The notes beneath the pieces are model-generated. The model did no database searches. It was not told where the DNA came from and saw nothing but the letters and a program-made list of their open reading frames with translations. 64,000 nt of DNA, taken from NCBI RefSeq assembly GCF_014084105.1, contig NZ_CP048289.1:6271922-6335921 (forward strand), in the 5' to 3' direction. Below, piece by piece: positions 24,586 to 32,870 of this stretch. Position 1 is the stretch's first letter, and every line of letters begins with the position of its first letter. This DNA is from Streptacidiphilus sp. P02-A3a. Its GTDB lineage: Bacteria > Actinomycetota > Actinomycetes > Streptomycetales > Streptomycetaceae. The position numbers and the translations under genes were made by a program.

Positions 24586-25974
24586 ATGCCAGCCGTGGCT
24601 CCCCAGCCCGCCCCGCTGTCCCCGCCGTCCCGGCCGGGCCGGTCCGGCCCCGTCCGGTGGCGGGCCTGGCTCGCCGTGGCCTCCACCGCCGCCGTCCTCG
24701 GCTGCGGCCTGCTGGTCACCGCCGTACCGGCGCAGGCGGCGACGCCCGCGCCGATAGCGCTGACCTCCGGCCAGTGCCCGGCCGACATCGCCCAGGGCGA
24801 GATCGACGGCTGCGTCACCGAACTCCAGGACCTGCTCAACACCCACGGCGCCGGGATCGGCGTCGACGGCGACTTCGGCCCGGGCACCCTCACCGCCGTC
24901 AAGAACTACCAGAGCGCGCACGGCCTGTCCGCCGACGGCATCGTCGGACCGCTGACCAAGTCCTCACTCGACACCACCGGCGCGGTTCCCGCCGCGCTGG
25001 CGCTGACCTCCGCCCAGTGCCCGGCCGACATCGCCGAGGGCGAGATCGACGGCTGCGTCACGAAACTCCAGGACCTGCTCAACACCCACGGCGCCGGGAT
25101 CGGCGTCGACGGCGACTTCGGCCCGGGCACCCTCACCGCCGTCAAGAACTACCAGAGCGCGCACGGCCTGTCCGCCGACGGCATCGTCGGGCCCAACACC
25201 AAGGCCGCGCTCGACGCCGTCAGCACCTCCGTTCCCGCGCCGATAGCGCTGACCTCCGGCCAGTGCCCGGCCGACATCGCCCAGGGCGAGATCGACGGCT
25301 GCGTCACCGAACTCCAGGACCTGCTCAACACCCACGGCGCCGGGATCGGCGTCGACGGCGACTTCGGCCCGGCCACCTTCACCGCGGTCGAGACCTACCA
25401 GGGCAACCACGGCCTGTCCGTGGACGGCATCGTCGGCCCCGACACCAAGGCCTCGCTGGACGGCGGCACCGTGACTCCCCCGCCGCCGCCGAGCGGCAGC
25501 GTGCTGTCGAAGATCGTCGGCTACGCCCAGGACATCGAGAACGGCGACGCCGAGCCCGGCTGGGACGGCGGCTGGCCCGGTGGCGCCATCCAGTACGTCT
25601 GGGGCGGCGGCCACGAGTCGCTGCCCGGCCCGTCCACCGGTACCTGCGTGGGCGACCCGCAGTCGCTGAGCTGCACCGACCCCGGCGCCATCGGCCTGGA
25701 CTGCTCCGGCTTCGCCCGCTGGGTCTACGACCTGGCCTACGGTCAGGACGTGCTGGGGTCGGGCAGCACCGAGAACCAGATCGGCGAGATGACGCAGGTC
25801 AGCAGCCCGGTCGCGGGCGACCTGGTGTTCTTCGGCAGCAGCGCCTCGAACACCGAGCACGTGGGCGTCTACATCGGCGACGGCGAGATGATCAACTCCT
25901 ACGACACCGGCACGGTCGTCCAGACCAACGCGGTGTCCGCCGGCGGCAACCTGATCGGCTACTACCAGTACTGA
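24586..25974 (+). CDS. Secreted NlpC/P60 peptidoglycan hydrolase with three PG-binding repeats
   Basis: A 462-residue secreted protein. A long N-terminus leads into hydrophobic VASTAAVLGCGLLVTAVPAQAA (signal peptide, cleavage near 46). Three nearly identical peptidoglycan-binding (PG_binding_1) repeats follow, each with LQDLLNTHGAGIGVDGDFGP and ending DGIVGP. A proline-rich linker PPPPPSGS comes next. The C-terminal NlpC/P60 domain has the catalytic Cys in GLDCSGFARWVYDLA and His in EHVGVYIGDG. It probably cuts cell-wall peptide cross-links outside the cell. ATG 24586 is chosen for GAAGG six bases upstream and the sensible signal peptide length. Confidence 0.88.
   Translation: MPAVAPQPAPLSPPSRPGRSGPVRWRAWLAVASTAAVLGCGLLVTAVPAQAATPAPIALTSGQCPADIAQGEIDGCVTELQDLLNTHGAGIGVDGDFGPGTLTAVKNYQSAHGLSADGIVGPLTKSSLDTTGAVPAALALTSAQCPADIAEGEIDGCVTKLQDLLNTHGAGIGVDGDFGPGTLTAVKNYQSAHGLSADGIVGPNTKAALDAVSTSVPAPIALTSGQCPADIAQGEIDGCVTELQDLLNTHGAGIGVDGDFGPATFTAVETYQGNHGLSVDGIVGPDTKASLDGGTVTPPPPPSGSVLSKIVGYAQDIENGDAEPGWDGGWPGGAIQYVWGGGHESLPGPSTGTCVGDPQSLSCTDPGAIGLDCSGFARWVYDLAYGQDVLGSGSTENQIGEMTQVSSPVAGDLVFFGSSASNTEHVGVYIGDGEMINSYDTGTVVQTNAVSAGGNLIGYYQY
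24757..25460 (+). repeat. Three tandem coding repeats, period about 243-246 bases
   Basis: Units starting at about 24757, 25000 and 25246 share long identical DNA runs (for example the stretch coding LQDLLNTHGAGIGV). Synonymous sites have not drifted, so the copies are recent duplications or are homogenised by gene conversion. Confidence 0.85.
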
Positions 25975-25985
25975 GGCGGCTCCGG

Positions 25986-26009
25986 GGTCCCGGGTTCAGG
26001 CCCGGGACC
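25986..26009. terminator. Hairpin after the NlpC/P60 gene
   Basis: 9-base stem GGTCCCGGG/CCCGGGACC with a 6-base loop, 12 bases after the NlpC/P60 stop codon. It overlaps the stop region of the decayed aspD remnant. Confidence 0.6.
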
Positions 26010-26243
26010 GCTGCCACCCGTGGTGGTACTCGGCCATGATCTCCTTGAGGTGGTGGCCGATCCGCAGGTGGTCCAGGTCGTCGAGGTTGGCCAGGGAGAC
26101 CCGGACCGACCACTGCGGTCCGTCGAAGCCGCCGCCGTTGAGCAGGTCGAGCTCGATGTGGTGGCCGGCCCTGGCCGGGTCGTCGGAGATCCTCATGCCG
26201 CTGCCCTCCAGCAGCAGCCGCCGCGCATCCTCTCCCACAGTTC
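25996..26243 (-). pseudogene. C-terminal remnant of aspartate 4-decarboxylase (aspD-like)
   Basis: About 80 residues are readable: LLLEGSGMRISDDP, then GFDGPQWSVRVSLANLDDLD and a final helix HHLKEIMAEYHHGW. This matches the extreme C-terminus of PLP-dependent aspartate 4-decarboxylase; the first ~85% of that enzyme (over 500 residues) is absent. The reading frame differs from the upstream aspT remnant, and the junction falls at an 11-base tandem duplication. It cannot make an active decarboxylase. Confidence 0.65.
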
Positions 26244-26253
26244 TCCCACAGTT
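26232..26253. repeat. 11-base tandem duplication at the pseudogene junction
   Basis: CTCCCACAGTT occurs twice in direct succession (26232-26242, 26243-26253), exactly where the aspT-like and aspD-like remnants meet in different frames. It looks like the scar of the deletion event. Confidence 0.7.
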
Positions 26254-26794
26254 CGCAGCAGGCGTCGGCCAGGTTGATCCGCCGCAGCATCGGGAAGAAC
26301 TGGCTGTTCAGCAGGACGATGGTGATCAGCCCGAAGAGGTAGCAGACCGAGTAGGCGGTGGCCACGTGCGCCTGAAGCCCGGTGGCCTGGGCCGAGGTGA
26401 TGCCCGGCAGCTTGCCGATCGCCTCCTGCGCGGTGCCGACCACGGCGGACTCGGTGGCGGCGCCCGCCAGGATGCCCGAGGCGGTGCCGGTGTCCAGGCC
26501 CGCGCCCTTGCCGATGGCGATCGCCATCAGGATCACCACCACCGCCTCCATCAGCGACAGCAGCGCGAACCGCAGCCCCTTGGCGTTGAGGTTGGCGAAG
26601 AAGACGATCAGGGTGCCGCAGATCCCGCCCAGCTGGATCGGCCCGCCCCGCAGCTTGCCGGTGAGATGGCCCAGCGCCAGGCAGGCGAACACCGCCAGTA
26701 CCGCGTTCTCACGCAGCAGACTCACCGGATCGGCCGAAGGGCTTCCCAGCGAGCGGGCGGCCGACCCGGCCGTAGGTGTCAAGGACGTGACCAT
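26244..26794 (-). pseudogene. Remnant of aspartate:alanine antiporter (aspT-like)
   Basis: From ATG 26794 the frame codes membrane-protein fragments of the AspT family: DPVSLLRENAVLAVFACLAL, GGICGTLIV, then FFANLNAKGLRFALLSL, GAATESAVVGTAQEAIGKLP and YLFGLITIVLLNSQFF. The usual segment between GTLIV and FFANLNA is missing (an apparent in-frame deletion), and the protein stops being AspT-like after RINLA, less than half of the ~560-residue antiporter. It is followed at once by the aspD remnant, the normal partner in the aspartate-decarboxylation proton-motive cycle. Transport function must be lost. Confidence 0.65.
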
Positions 26795-27087
26795 GAGCGA
26801 GTGCTCACCCACCCGTCGGCGACGTGGCCGGGCGGCGCAGGCGCAGCCGCGGCGCGCGGGGTGGAGCGCATGACCGGGCGGCGGAGCACTCCCCGCCATG
26901 GTCTCCCTGGCCGAAAGCGTCAAGGGCCGAGCGCGTCGGTGAGCCCGTCGGCGTCGAAGGTGCCGCTCTCCTCGCTCTCGGTGCGGGTGTTGCTCCAGCC
27001 TGCCCACACCGGTCGCCTACGGCGGCGCCCCCAGCGACGGCTGACCCGGCCCGGGCGCCCAGGCGGTGGCCGAGCGTGCCCGGTCGC

Positions 27088-27429
27088 TCACCGCCGGGCC
27101 TTTCGCCGCTGGTCACCGCGCTGCCGCACCCCGTGGTTCAGCAGCGTGGTGACGGTGAGCATCCACACCAGGACGGCCGGGACCAGCACCACCGATCGGG
27201 GGGCCGCGACGGCCAGGCCCAGGAGGGCCAGCGAGGCCGCGACCGAGAGCAGCAGCAGGACCACCCGGGCCCGGCTCCGGCCCCATTCCCGCAAGGCGAA
27301 CCGGGCCCGCCGCAGCGGCGTCACCCGCATCGCGCTCAGTTCGCTGTCGAGATCTCGATCCGTCCGCAGCTCGGTCTCGATCTCCTCAAGGATCTTCTGT
27401 TCCTGCCAGGAAAGGGGCGGGCCGTTCAT
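27088..27429 (-). CDS. DUF3040-like small membrane protein
   Basis: A 113-residue protein that begins MNGPPLSWQEQKILEEIETE, like DUF3040 proteins, followed by a basic stretch and two hydrophobic segments (VVLLLLSVAASLALLGLAVA and VVLVPAVLVWMLTVTTLL), with a basic C-terminus. GGAGG lies eight bases before ATG 27429. The function of the family is unknown. It is divergent from the oleate hydratase gene with a perfect palindrome between them. Between its stop and 26795 no intact gene is seen; a 29-codon tail (stop at 26920) looks like debris. Confidence 0.7.
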   Translation of the reverse strand: MNGPPLSWQEQKILEEIETELRTDRDLDSELSAMRVTPLRRARFALREWGRSRARVVLLLLSVAASLALLGLAVAAPRSVVLVPAVLVWMLTVTTLLNHGVRQRGDQRRKARR

Positions 27430-27521
27430 CACCAACACCTCCGCGCCAGCCGGAGAAACCTCATGCTGCGGTCTTTCCCCGATCCGGGGCCCGTCAAGCA
27501 GCCTCACGCCAACCATTCCGA

Positions 27522-27535
27522 CACCCGTTCGGGTG
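27522..27535. promoter_or_regulatory. Perfect palindrome CACCCGTTCGGGTG
   Basis: 14-base perfect palindrome midway between the divergent DUF3040-like and oleate hydratase genes. The same 14 bases occur at 48903-48916, also between divergent genes, so it is probably an operator of a shared regulator. Confidence 0.5.
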
Positions 27536-27608
27536 GGCCGGGAGGCGGGGGCGGCGCCGGGCCGGGTGAATGGGAGCGCGGGCGGGCGGCGAGCGAAGGA
27601 GTACGGGC

Positions 27609-29384
27609 GTGTACTACAGCAGCGGGAACTATGAGGCGTTCGCCCGGCCGCGCAAGCCGCGGGGGGCGGAGCGCAAGCGGGCCTGGTTCGTCGGGGCCGG
27701 GCTGGCCTCGCTGGCCGGGGCGGCGTTCCTGGTGCGCGACGCGCAGGTCCCCGGGGAGCGGATCACCGTCCTGGAGCGGCTCCGGCTGCCCGGCGGCGCC
27801 CTGGACGGCATCAAGGAGCCGAAGAAGGGGTTCGTGGTCCGCGGCGGGCGCGAGCTGGAGGACCACATGGAGTGCCTGTGGGACCTGTTCCGCTCGGTGC
27901 CCTCGCTGGAGATCGACGGCGCGTCGGTGCTGGACGAGTTCTACTGGCTGAACAAGGACGACCCGAACAGCTCGCTCCAGCGGGTCACCGAGCGGCAGGG
28001 GCAGGACGCGGGCACCGACAACCGGTTCGCGCTGAACGACCACGCGCAGAAGGACCTGGTCCGGATCTTCCTCGCCACCCGGGAGGAGCTGGAGGGCAAG
28101 CGGATCGACGAGGTGTTCGGCCGCGACTTCCTGGACAGCAACTTCTGGCTGTACTGGCGCACCATGTTCGCGTTCGAGGAGTGGCACGGCGCGCTGGAGA
28201 TGAAGCTGTACCTGCACCGCTTCGTGCACCACGTCGGCGGCCTGCAGGACCTGTCCGCGCTGAAGTTCACCAAGTACAACCAGTACGAGTCGCTGGTACT
28301 GCCGCTGACCCGCTGGCTGCTGGACCAGGGGGTGGTCTTCCGGTTCGGGACCGAGGTCACCGACATCGACTTCGAGACCGGCGCCGAACGCAAGCAGGCG
28401 ACCCGGATCCACTGGGTGACGGCCGGGGAGCCCGGCGGTGTCGAACTCGGCGCGGACGACCTGGTGTTCACCACCATCGGCTCGCTCACCGAGAACTCCG
28501 ACAACGGCGACCAGCACACCCCGGCCCGGCTCGACCAGGGCCCCGCCCCGGCCTGGGACCTGTGGCGGCGGATCGCCGCCAAGGACCCGTCGTTCGGGCA
28601 TCCGGAGGTCTTCTGCGGGAACATCCCGCAGAGCAAGTGGGAGTCGGCCACGGTCACCACCCTGGACGAGCGGATCCCCCGGTACATCCGGAAGGTCGCC
28701 AAGCGCGACCCGTTCAGCGGCGGCGTGGTCACCGGCGGCATCGTCACCGCCCGCGACTCCTCCTGGCTGCTGAGCTGGACCGTCAACCGGCAGCCGCACT
28801 TCAAGCAGCAGCCGTCGGACCAGATCGTGGTGTGGCTGTACTCGCTGTTCGTGGACCGGCCCGGGGACTACGTGAAGAAGCCCATGCAGGAGTGCACCGG
28901 CGAGGAGATCACCCGGGAATGGCTCTACCACCTCGGCGTACCGGTCGCGGAGATCCCCGGGCTCGCGGCCGAGGCGGCGCGCTGCGTGCCGGTGATGATG
29001 CCCTATGTCACCTCGTTCTTCCTGCCGCGCCGGGCCGGTGACCGACCCGCCGTGGTGCCGGAGGGCGCGGTGAACTTCGCCTTCATCGGCCAGTTCGCGG
29101 AGACCGGCCGGGACTGCGTCTTCACCACCGAGTACTCCGTGCGCACCGGCATGGAGGCCGTGTACCGCCTGCTCGGTGTGGACCGCGGGCTGCCCGAGGT
29201 GTTCAACTCCACCTACGACCTGCGCACGTTGCTGGCCGCCGCGAGCTGCCTCCGCGACGGCGCCCAACTCGACCTGCCCGGGCCCGCGTTCGTCCGCAAG
29301 CGGCTGCTGCGCCGACTGGACACCACCGAAGTTGGCGAACTGCTGCGGGAGTTCGACCTGATCAGGGAGCCGGACGCGCGGTAG
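27609..29384 (+). CDS. ohyA: Oleate hydratase (MCRA family)
   Basis: A 591-residue FAD protein closely matching bacterial oleate hydratases in length and sequence. The start is YYSSGNYEAFARPRKP, then the dinucleotide-binding VGAGLASLAGAAFLVRDA near 26-43, TVLERLRLPGGALDG, and the C-terminal FIGQFAETGRDCVFTTEYSV near 493-512. The enzyme adds water to the cis-9 double bond of free unsaturated fatty acids such as oleate, giving 10-hydroxystearate, usually as a detoxification step. GTG 27609 is chosen because AAGGAG lies seven bases upstream and the typical YYSSGNYEAF start follows at once. Confidence 0.93.
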   Translation: MYYSSGNYEAFARPRKPRGAERKRAWFVGAGLASLAGAAFLVRDAQVPGERITVLERLRLPGGALDGIKEPKKGFVVRGGRELEDHMECLWDLFRSVPSLEIDGASVLDEFYWLNKDDPNSSLQRVTERQGQDAGTDNRFALNDHAQKDLVRIFLATREELEGKRIDEVFGRDFLDSNFWLYWRTMFAFEEWHGALEMKLYLHRFVHHVGGLQDLSALKFTKYNQYESLVLPLTRWLLDQGVVFRFGTEVTDIDFETGAERKQATRIHWVTAGEPGGVELGADDLVFTTIGSLTENSDNGDQHTPARLDQGPAPAWDLWRRIAAKDPSFGHPEVFCGNIPQSKWESATVTTLDERIPRYIRKVAKRDPFSGGVVTGGIVTARDSSWLLSWTVNRQPHFKQQPSDQIVVWLYSLFVDRPGDYVKKPMQECTGEEITREWLYHLGVPVAEIPGLAAEAARCVPVMMPYVTSFFLPRRAGDRPAVVPEGAVNFAFIGQFAETGRDCVFTTEYSVRTGMEAVYRLLGVDRGLPEVFNSTYDLRTLLAAASCLRDGAQLDLPGPAFVRKRLLRRLDTTEVGELLREFDLIREPDAR

Positions 29385-29396
29385 TGCCGCGCCGGG

Positions 29397-31007
29397 TCAG
29401 CCGCGGTCGGCCAGCGCGGTCGCGGTGCGGCGGCAGACCTTGCCGGTCGGTCCGAGCGGCAGGGAGTCGAGCTGGAGCAGGAGTTCGGGGAGTTTGTGCC
29501 GCTCCAGACCGCGCGCGCCGGTGAGGAAGTCGCCGAGCTGCCCCACCGTCAGCGGCTCGGTGCCCGACTCCTGGACCACGCAGGCGCAGAGGCGCTCGCC
29601 GAGGTCCGGGTCCGGCACCGGGACGCAGACCGCCTCGGTGATCACCGGGTGGGCCTCGACGTGCCGCTCGACCTCGGCCGGGCTGATGGTGCGGCCGCCC
29701 CGGATGACCACCTGCTTCAGCCGGTCCAGCACCCGCAGGCCGCCGTCCGGGCCGATGACCCCGCGGTCCCCCGTGCGCACCCAGCCGTCAGCGGTCCGGT
29801 AGCGGCGGTCCGACTCCGGGTCCCCGACGTAGCAGAGCGGACTCATCGGGCCGCGCGCCTGGATCTCGCCGCTCTCGCCCCGGGGGCGTTCGCGGTCGTC
29901 CGGGTCGCAGACCCGCAGGTCGGTGACCCGGGGGTCGGGTCGCCCGACGATCCGCACGTCGGCCGACCCCTCGGCGCCGTCCGGCCCCGCGCTGGCCCTG
30001 GTCCAGACGGTGCGGCAGTTCACGCCGTCGGTGGATCCGTAGACGTTGACCAGCGGGCGGTCGAAGCGGGCCAGCACCGCGGCGCGCGCCGCCGGGCCGA
30101 GCATCGCGCCGCTGGAGACCAGGGCCCGCAGCGAGGACAGGTCGGCCGCGGGCAGGGCCGGGTGGTCGGCCATCCGCTTCAGCATGGTGGGCACCCCGAC
30201 CAGGTGGGTCGGGCGCAGCGCGGTCACCGCGTCCAGCGCCGCGCCCGCGTCGAAGCGGCCCAGCAGTTGGACGGTCGCGCCGCTGCTGACCAGCGCGACC
30301 AGGCCGAGCGAACCGAAGGAGGAGGCCAGCGGCACCAGTACCAGCGCCCGGGGCGGTTCGTCGCCCCCGGTGTCGAGCACCGCGTCCACGTACGCGCCCC
30401 GGCCGCCGAGCACGGCGTTGTGCGAGTAGGCGACCATCTTCGGCTCGGCCTCGGAACCCGAGGAGACCAGGATCCGCGCCGGATCCTCGGGGTCGGTTCG
30501 GCATGACTCGAATTGACCTTCTGTCACCTGATTGACCATCACCAGTGATTCCAGGTACGGAAGTTCATGCCTGATCGACGCGATCGTGTCGCTCTCGGCG
30601 ATCAGGGCGCGGGCGCGGGAGCGGCCGAGCAGGGCCCGGGCGTCCTGGCTGCCCCGGCCGAGCGGCCAGGGCAGGGCCACCGCGCCGACGGCGGCCACGG
30701 CCAGGTCCGCGGCCAGCGCCCGCCAGCTGTTCGGCAGTTGGATGCCGACCAGGTCTCCGGGACCGGTACCGTCCCGCACCAGCGCGGCGGCCAGGGAGCG
30801 GGCCCGGGCGTCGAGTTCGGCGTAGCTGAGGCTGCCTTCGGCGTCGGTCACGGCGGTTCGGTCGGGGTGGGCCGCGACCCGGTCCCGGAAGGCCTGGTAC
30901 AGCCCGCGCCCGGGACAGAGCCCGGCCGCCGCCCACCGCGCGCGCAGCTCGGCGGGGACCGCGTCCCGCAGTACCAGCCCGGCGTTGGACGCCCAGGTCC
31001 GGTTCAT
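29397..31007 (-). CDS. AMP-dependent acyl/aryl ligase with unusual P-loop
   Basis: A 536-residue ANL-superfamily adenylating enzyme. Recognised parts are LPNSWRALAADLAVAAVGA near 95, NVYGSTDGVNCRTVW (A5-like) near 320, VRTGDRGVI (A7) near 418, KQVVIRGGRTISPAEVE (A8) near 435, and the A10 lysine in LGPTGKVCRR near 523. The ATP-binding P-loop (A3) is unusual: VSSGSEAEPKMV rather than TSGTTGxPKGV. It resembles aryl-acid ligases such as the 2,3-dihydroxybenzoate type. It lies 13 bases after the CaiB-like gene and probably activates an acid for CoA or amide formation. It ends 12 bases from the convergent ohyA gene. Confidence 0.82.
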   Translation of the reverse strand: MNRTWASNAGLVLRDAVPAELRARWAAAGLCPGRGLYQAFRDRVAAHPDRTAVTDAEGSLSYAELDARARSLAAALVRDGTGPGDLVGIQLPNSWRALAADLAVAAVGAVALPWPLGRGSQDARALLGRSRARALIAESDTIASIRHELPYLESLVMVNQVTEGQFESCRTDPEDPARILVSSGSEAEPKMVAYSHNAVLGGRGAYVDAVLDTGGDEPPRALVLVPLASSFGSLGLVALVSSGATVQLLGRFDAGAALDAVTALRPTHLVGVPTMLKRMADHPALPAADLSSLRALVSSGAMLGPAARAAVLARFDRPLVNVYGSTDGVNCRTVWTRASAGPDGAEGSADVRIVGRPDPRVTDLRVCDPDDRERPRGESGEIQARGPMSPLCYVGDPESDRRYRTADGWVRTGDRGVIGPDGGLRVLDRLKQVVIRGGRTISPAEVERHVEAHPVITEAVCVPVPDPDLGERLCACVVQESGTEPLTVGQLGDFLTGARGLERHKLPELLLQLDSLPLGPTGKVCRRTATALADRG

Positions 31008-31020
31008 CGAGTGAGCCTGT

Positions 31021-32670
31021 TCATCGGGTGAACTCCCAGGGGCTGCGGACCAGTGCGCACCGGTCGTGGTGGAGGGCGGCGGCGAACCGGGGGTCGGCGG
31101 CCAGGTCGGCCAGGTCGGTGCTGATCGGCACGCCCGGGGTCACCGGCCGCGCGCCGGAACGCAGGCCCGGCGCGCAGAGCAGCCGGGCCGCGGAGAGCAG
31201 CGACGACTCGACCCGCTGTCCCTGGCCGGAACGCTGCCCCGCCAGCAGCCCGGCGACGGCGCCCTCGGCGCAGACCAGGCCGCCGAGCACGTCGGTCACG
31301 GTCAGCAGCGAGGGCGTGGCCGGTAGGCCGGGCGGGGTCAGCAGCGCCGCCAGGCCGGAGTAGGCCTGGACCGGGTAGTCCGTGCCCACCGGTGGGCACG
31401 GCCCCCGCTCCGCTCCCCAGCCGGACGCGCTGACGTGGACCAGTCCCGGCCGCAGGGCCGAGAGCCGCTCCGGGTCCAGGCCGTACTCGCGGTCCTTGCC
31501 GGGCGCCAGGCTGTGCAGGAACACCTGGGACCGGGCGACCTGCTCGCGCACCACGGCGCGGCCCGCGGTGGAGCGCAGGTCGGCTTCGAGTACCCGCTTG
31601 CCCCGGTTGAGGGCGGTGAAGCGGGCGGAGCAGTCACCCGCGACCGGGGGCGCGCCGCGCATCGGGTCGCCGCCCGGGGGTTCGATCCGGACGACCCGGG
31701 CGCCGAGCAGCCGGAGCAGGTGACCGGCCAGCGGCCCCTGGACCCGCCGGGTCACCTCGACCACGGTGACCCCCCGCAGCGGGAGTTCGTCCGCGCCGCC
31801 GACGGTACCGGTGCCACCGGCGGCCCCGGGGCCGGTCGGGCCGAGCCGCCAGGGCAGGCCGGGGCCGCCCGCTCCGGGACCGTCAGCTTCGGAACGGTCG
31901 GCTTCGGGACGGTCAGCTTCGGAACGGTCCGCTTCGGGACGGGCGGCGACCGCGGTGAGCTCGACGCCGCAGTCGCGTGCCAGCGCCCGCAGTTCGGTGT
32001 ACCCGCGCCGGGCGGCGGCCCGCGGCAGGGCGGGCGGCAGCGGGCAGCTGGCGGTGGCGAAGCGCTGCTGGAACGGCCGCCAGCCGTCGGCGATCTCCCG
32101 GCGGCCGACGCGCAGTCCGGCCCAGAACCGCTGCCACGGTTCGGCCTGCAGGGTCTCGATCTCGAAGCGCACGCCGTCGGCCGAGGTGAACGGGGGGCCG
32201 CCGGGTACCACCGGCTCCCGCCAGTCGTCGTCGGTGCTGGCGGCGGCCAGGTACTGGCCGACCAGCAGCAGCGCGGCCTGCGCCACCGACGTCCGGACGT
32301 GGACGGCGCGGCCGTCGCGCCCGGCGGCCCAGAGCGCGGCCAGCGTCCCCAGCGCGCCGAGCACCCCGGCGGCGGCCCCGGCGCAGTCCACACCGAGGGG
32401 TGTCGGCCCGCCGTACCGGCGGCCGTGGACGTGCCAGATCCCGCACGCCGCCTGCACGTCGGCCTCGCTGGCCAGCGGCAGCCGCACCGGGCCGCTCCAG
32501 CTGAACGCGCAGCTGGCCCGCCACGGATCGGCGGCGACCAGCAGCCGTCCGTCCTGCTCGGCGACCGGCCAGCCCAGGGCGCGCAGGTGGCCGACGGCGA
32601 GGCCGGAGGCGGCGAGCGGGCGGGCGGGGGCCGCGGCGTCGGCGGAGCGGGTGGTGACGTCGATGGACAC
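31021..32670 (-). CDS. CaiB/BaiF-type (family III) CoA-transferase-like protein
   Basis: A 549-residue protein. Residues about 290-549 have the family III CoA-transferase signature: LPLRGVTVVEVTRRVQGPLAGHLL near 290, GARVVRIEPPGGDP, LNRGKRVLEADLRS, and LVHVSASGWG. The first ~250 residues look like a second, degenerate half (GVDCAGAAAGVLGALGTLAALWAAG). The two are joined by a low-complexity linker of four pentapeptides of the RPEAD/RSEAD type. A GTG start (32670) follows GGAGG with only three bases between. Catalytic Asp not identified with confidence. It probably moves CoA between acids in step with the downstream ligase. Confidence 0.75.
   Translation of the reverse strand: MSIDVTTRSADAAAPARPLAASGLAVGHLRALGWPVAEQDGRLLVAADPWRASCAFSWSGPVRLPLASEADVQAACGIWHVHGRRYGGPTPLGVDCAGAAAGVLGALGTLAALWAAGRDGRAVHVRTSVAQAALLLVGQYLAAASTDDDWREPVVPGGPPFTSADGVRFEIETLQAEPWQRFWAGLRVGRREIADGWRPFQQRFATASCPLPPALPRAAARRGYTELRALARDCGVELTAVAARPEADRSEADRPEADRSEADGPGAGGPGLPWRLGPTGPGAAGGTGTVGGADELPLRGVTVVEVTRRVQGPLAGHLLRLLGARVVRIEPPGGDPMRGAPPVAGDCSARFTALNRGKRVLEADLRSTAGRAVVREQVARSQVFLHSLAPGKDREYGLDPERLSALRPGLVHVSASGWGAERGPCPPVGTDYPVQAYSGLAALLTPPGLPATPSLLTVTDVLGGLVCAEGAVAGLLAGQRSGQGQRVESSLLSAARLLCAPGLRSGARPVTPGVPISTDLADLAADPRFAAALHHDRCALVRSPWEFTR
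31881..31940 (-). repeat. Four 15-base tandem repeats inside the CoA-transferase gene
   Basis: Four successive 15-base units at 31881, 31896, 31911 and 31926 code four acidic/basic pentapeptides in the inter-domain linker. Such an in-frame minisatellite can change copy number by slippage. Confidence 0.8.
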
Positions 32671-32746
32671 GGGCCTCCAACGGGCGGGGTGGCGGCGGGA
32701 GGCGCGGATCGCCGGAACGGCAGCGCCAGTTGATCACGGACGCTAC

Positions 32747-32791
32747 CCGCCGCCCGGGCGGCCCCGCCACGGCACACCGCCCGGGCGGCGG
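32747..32791. terminator. Large hairpin between DegT and CoA-transferase genes
   Basis: Perfect 15-base inverted repeat CCGCCGCCCGGGCGG/CCGCCCGGGCGGCGG with a 15-base spacer, in the 200-base gap 32671-32870. It likely ends the two-gene DegT transcript, so the CoA-transferase/ligase pair may have its own promoter. Confidence 0.7.
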
Positions 32792-32870
32792 TGCCGCTCA
32801 CCCGCCGGAGTGGGATTTTCACCCGGTCGGCGGGACCTCGGCGACCAGCGCGCAGCGGCCCCGCCGGGGC

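Noticed and set aside
26805..27116. 103-codon minus-strand frame between the aspT remnant and the DUF3040-like gene
   Set aside because: Composition is typical of a shadow frame, with no RBS and no motif. A short alternative frame ending at 26920 gives a protein-like tail but has no proper start.
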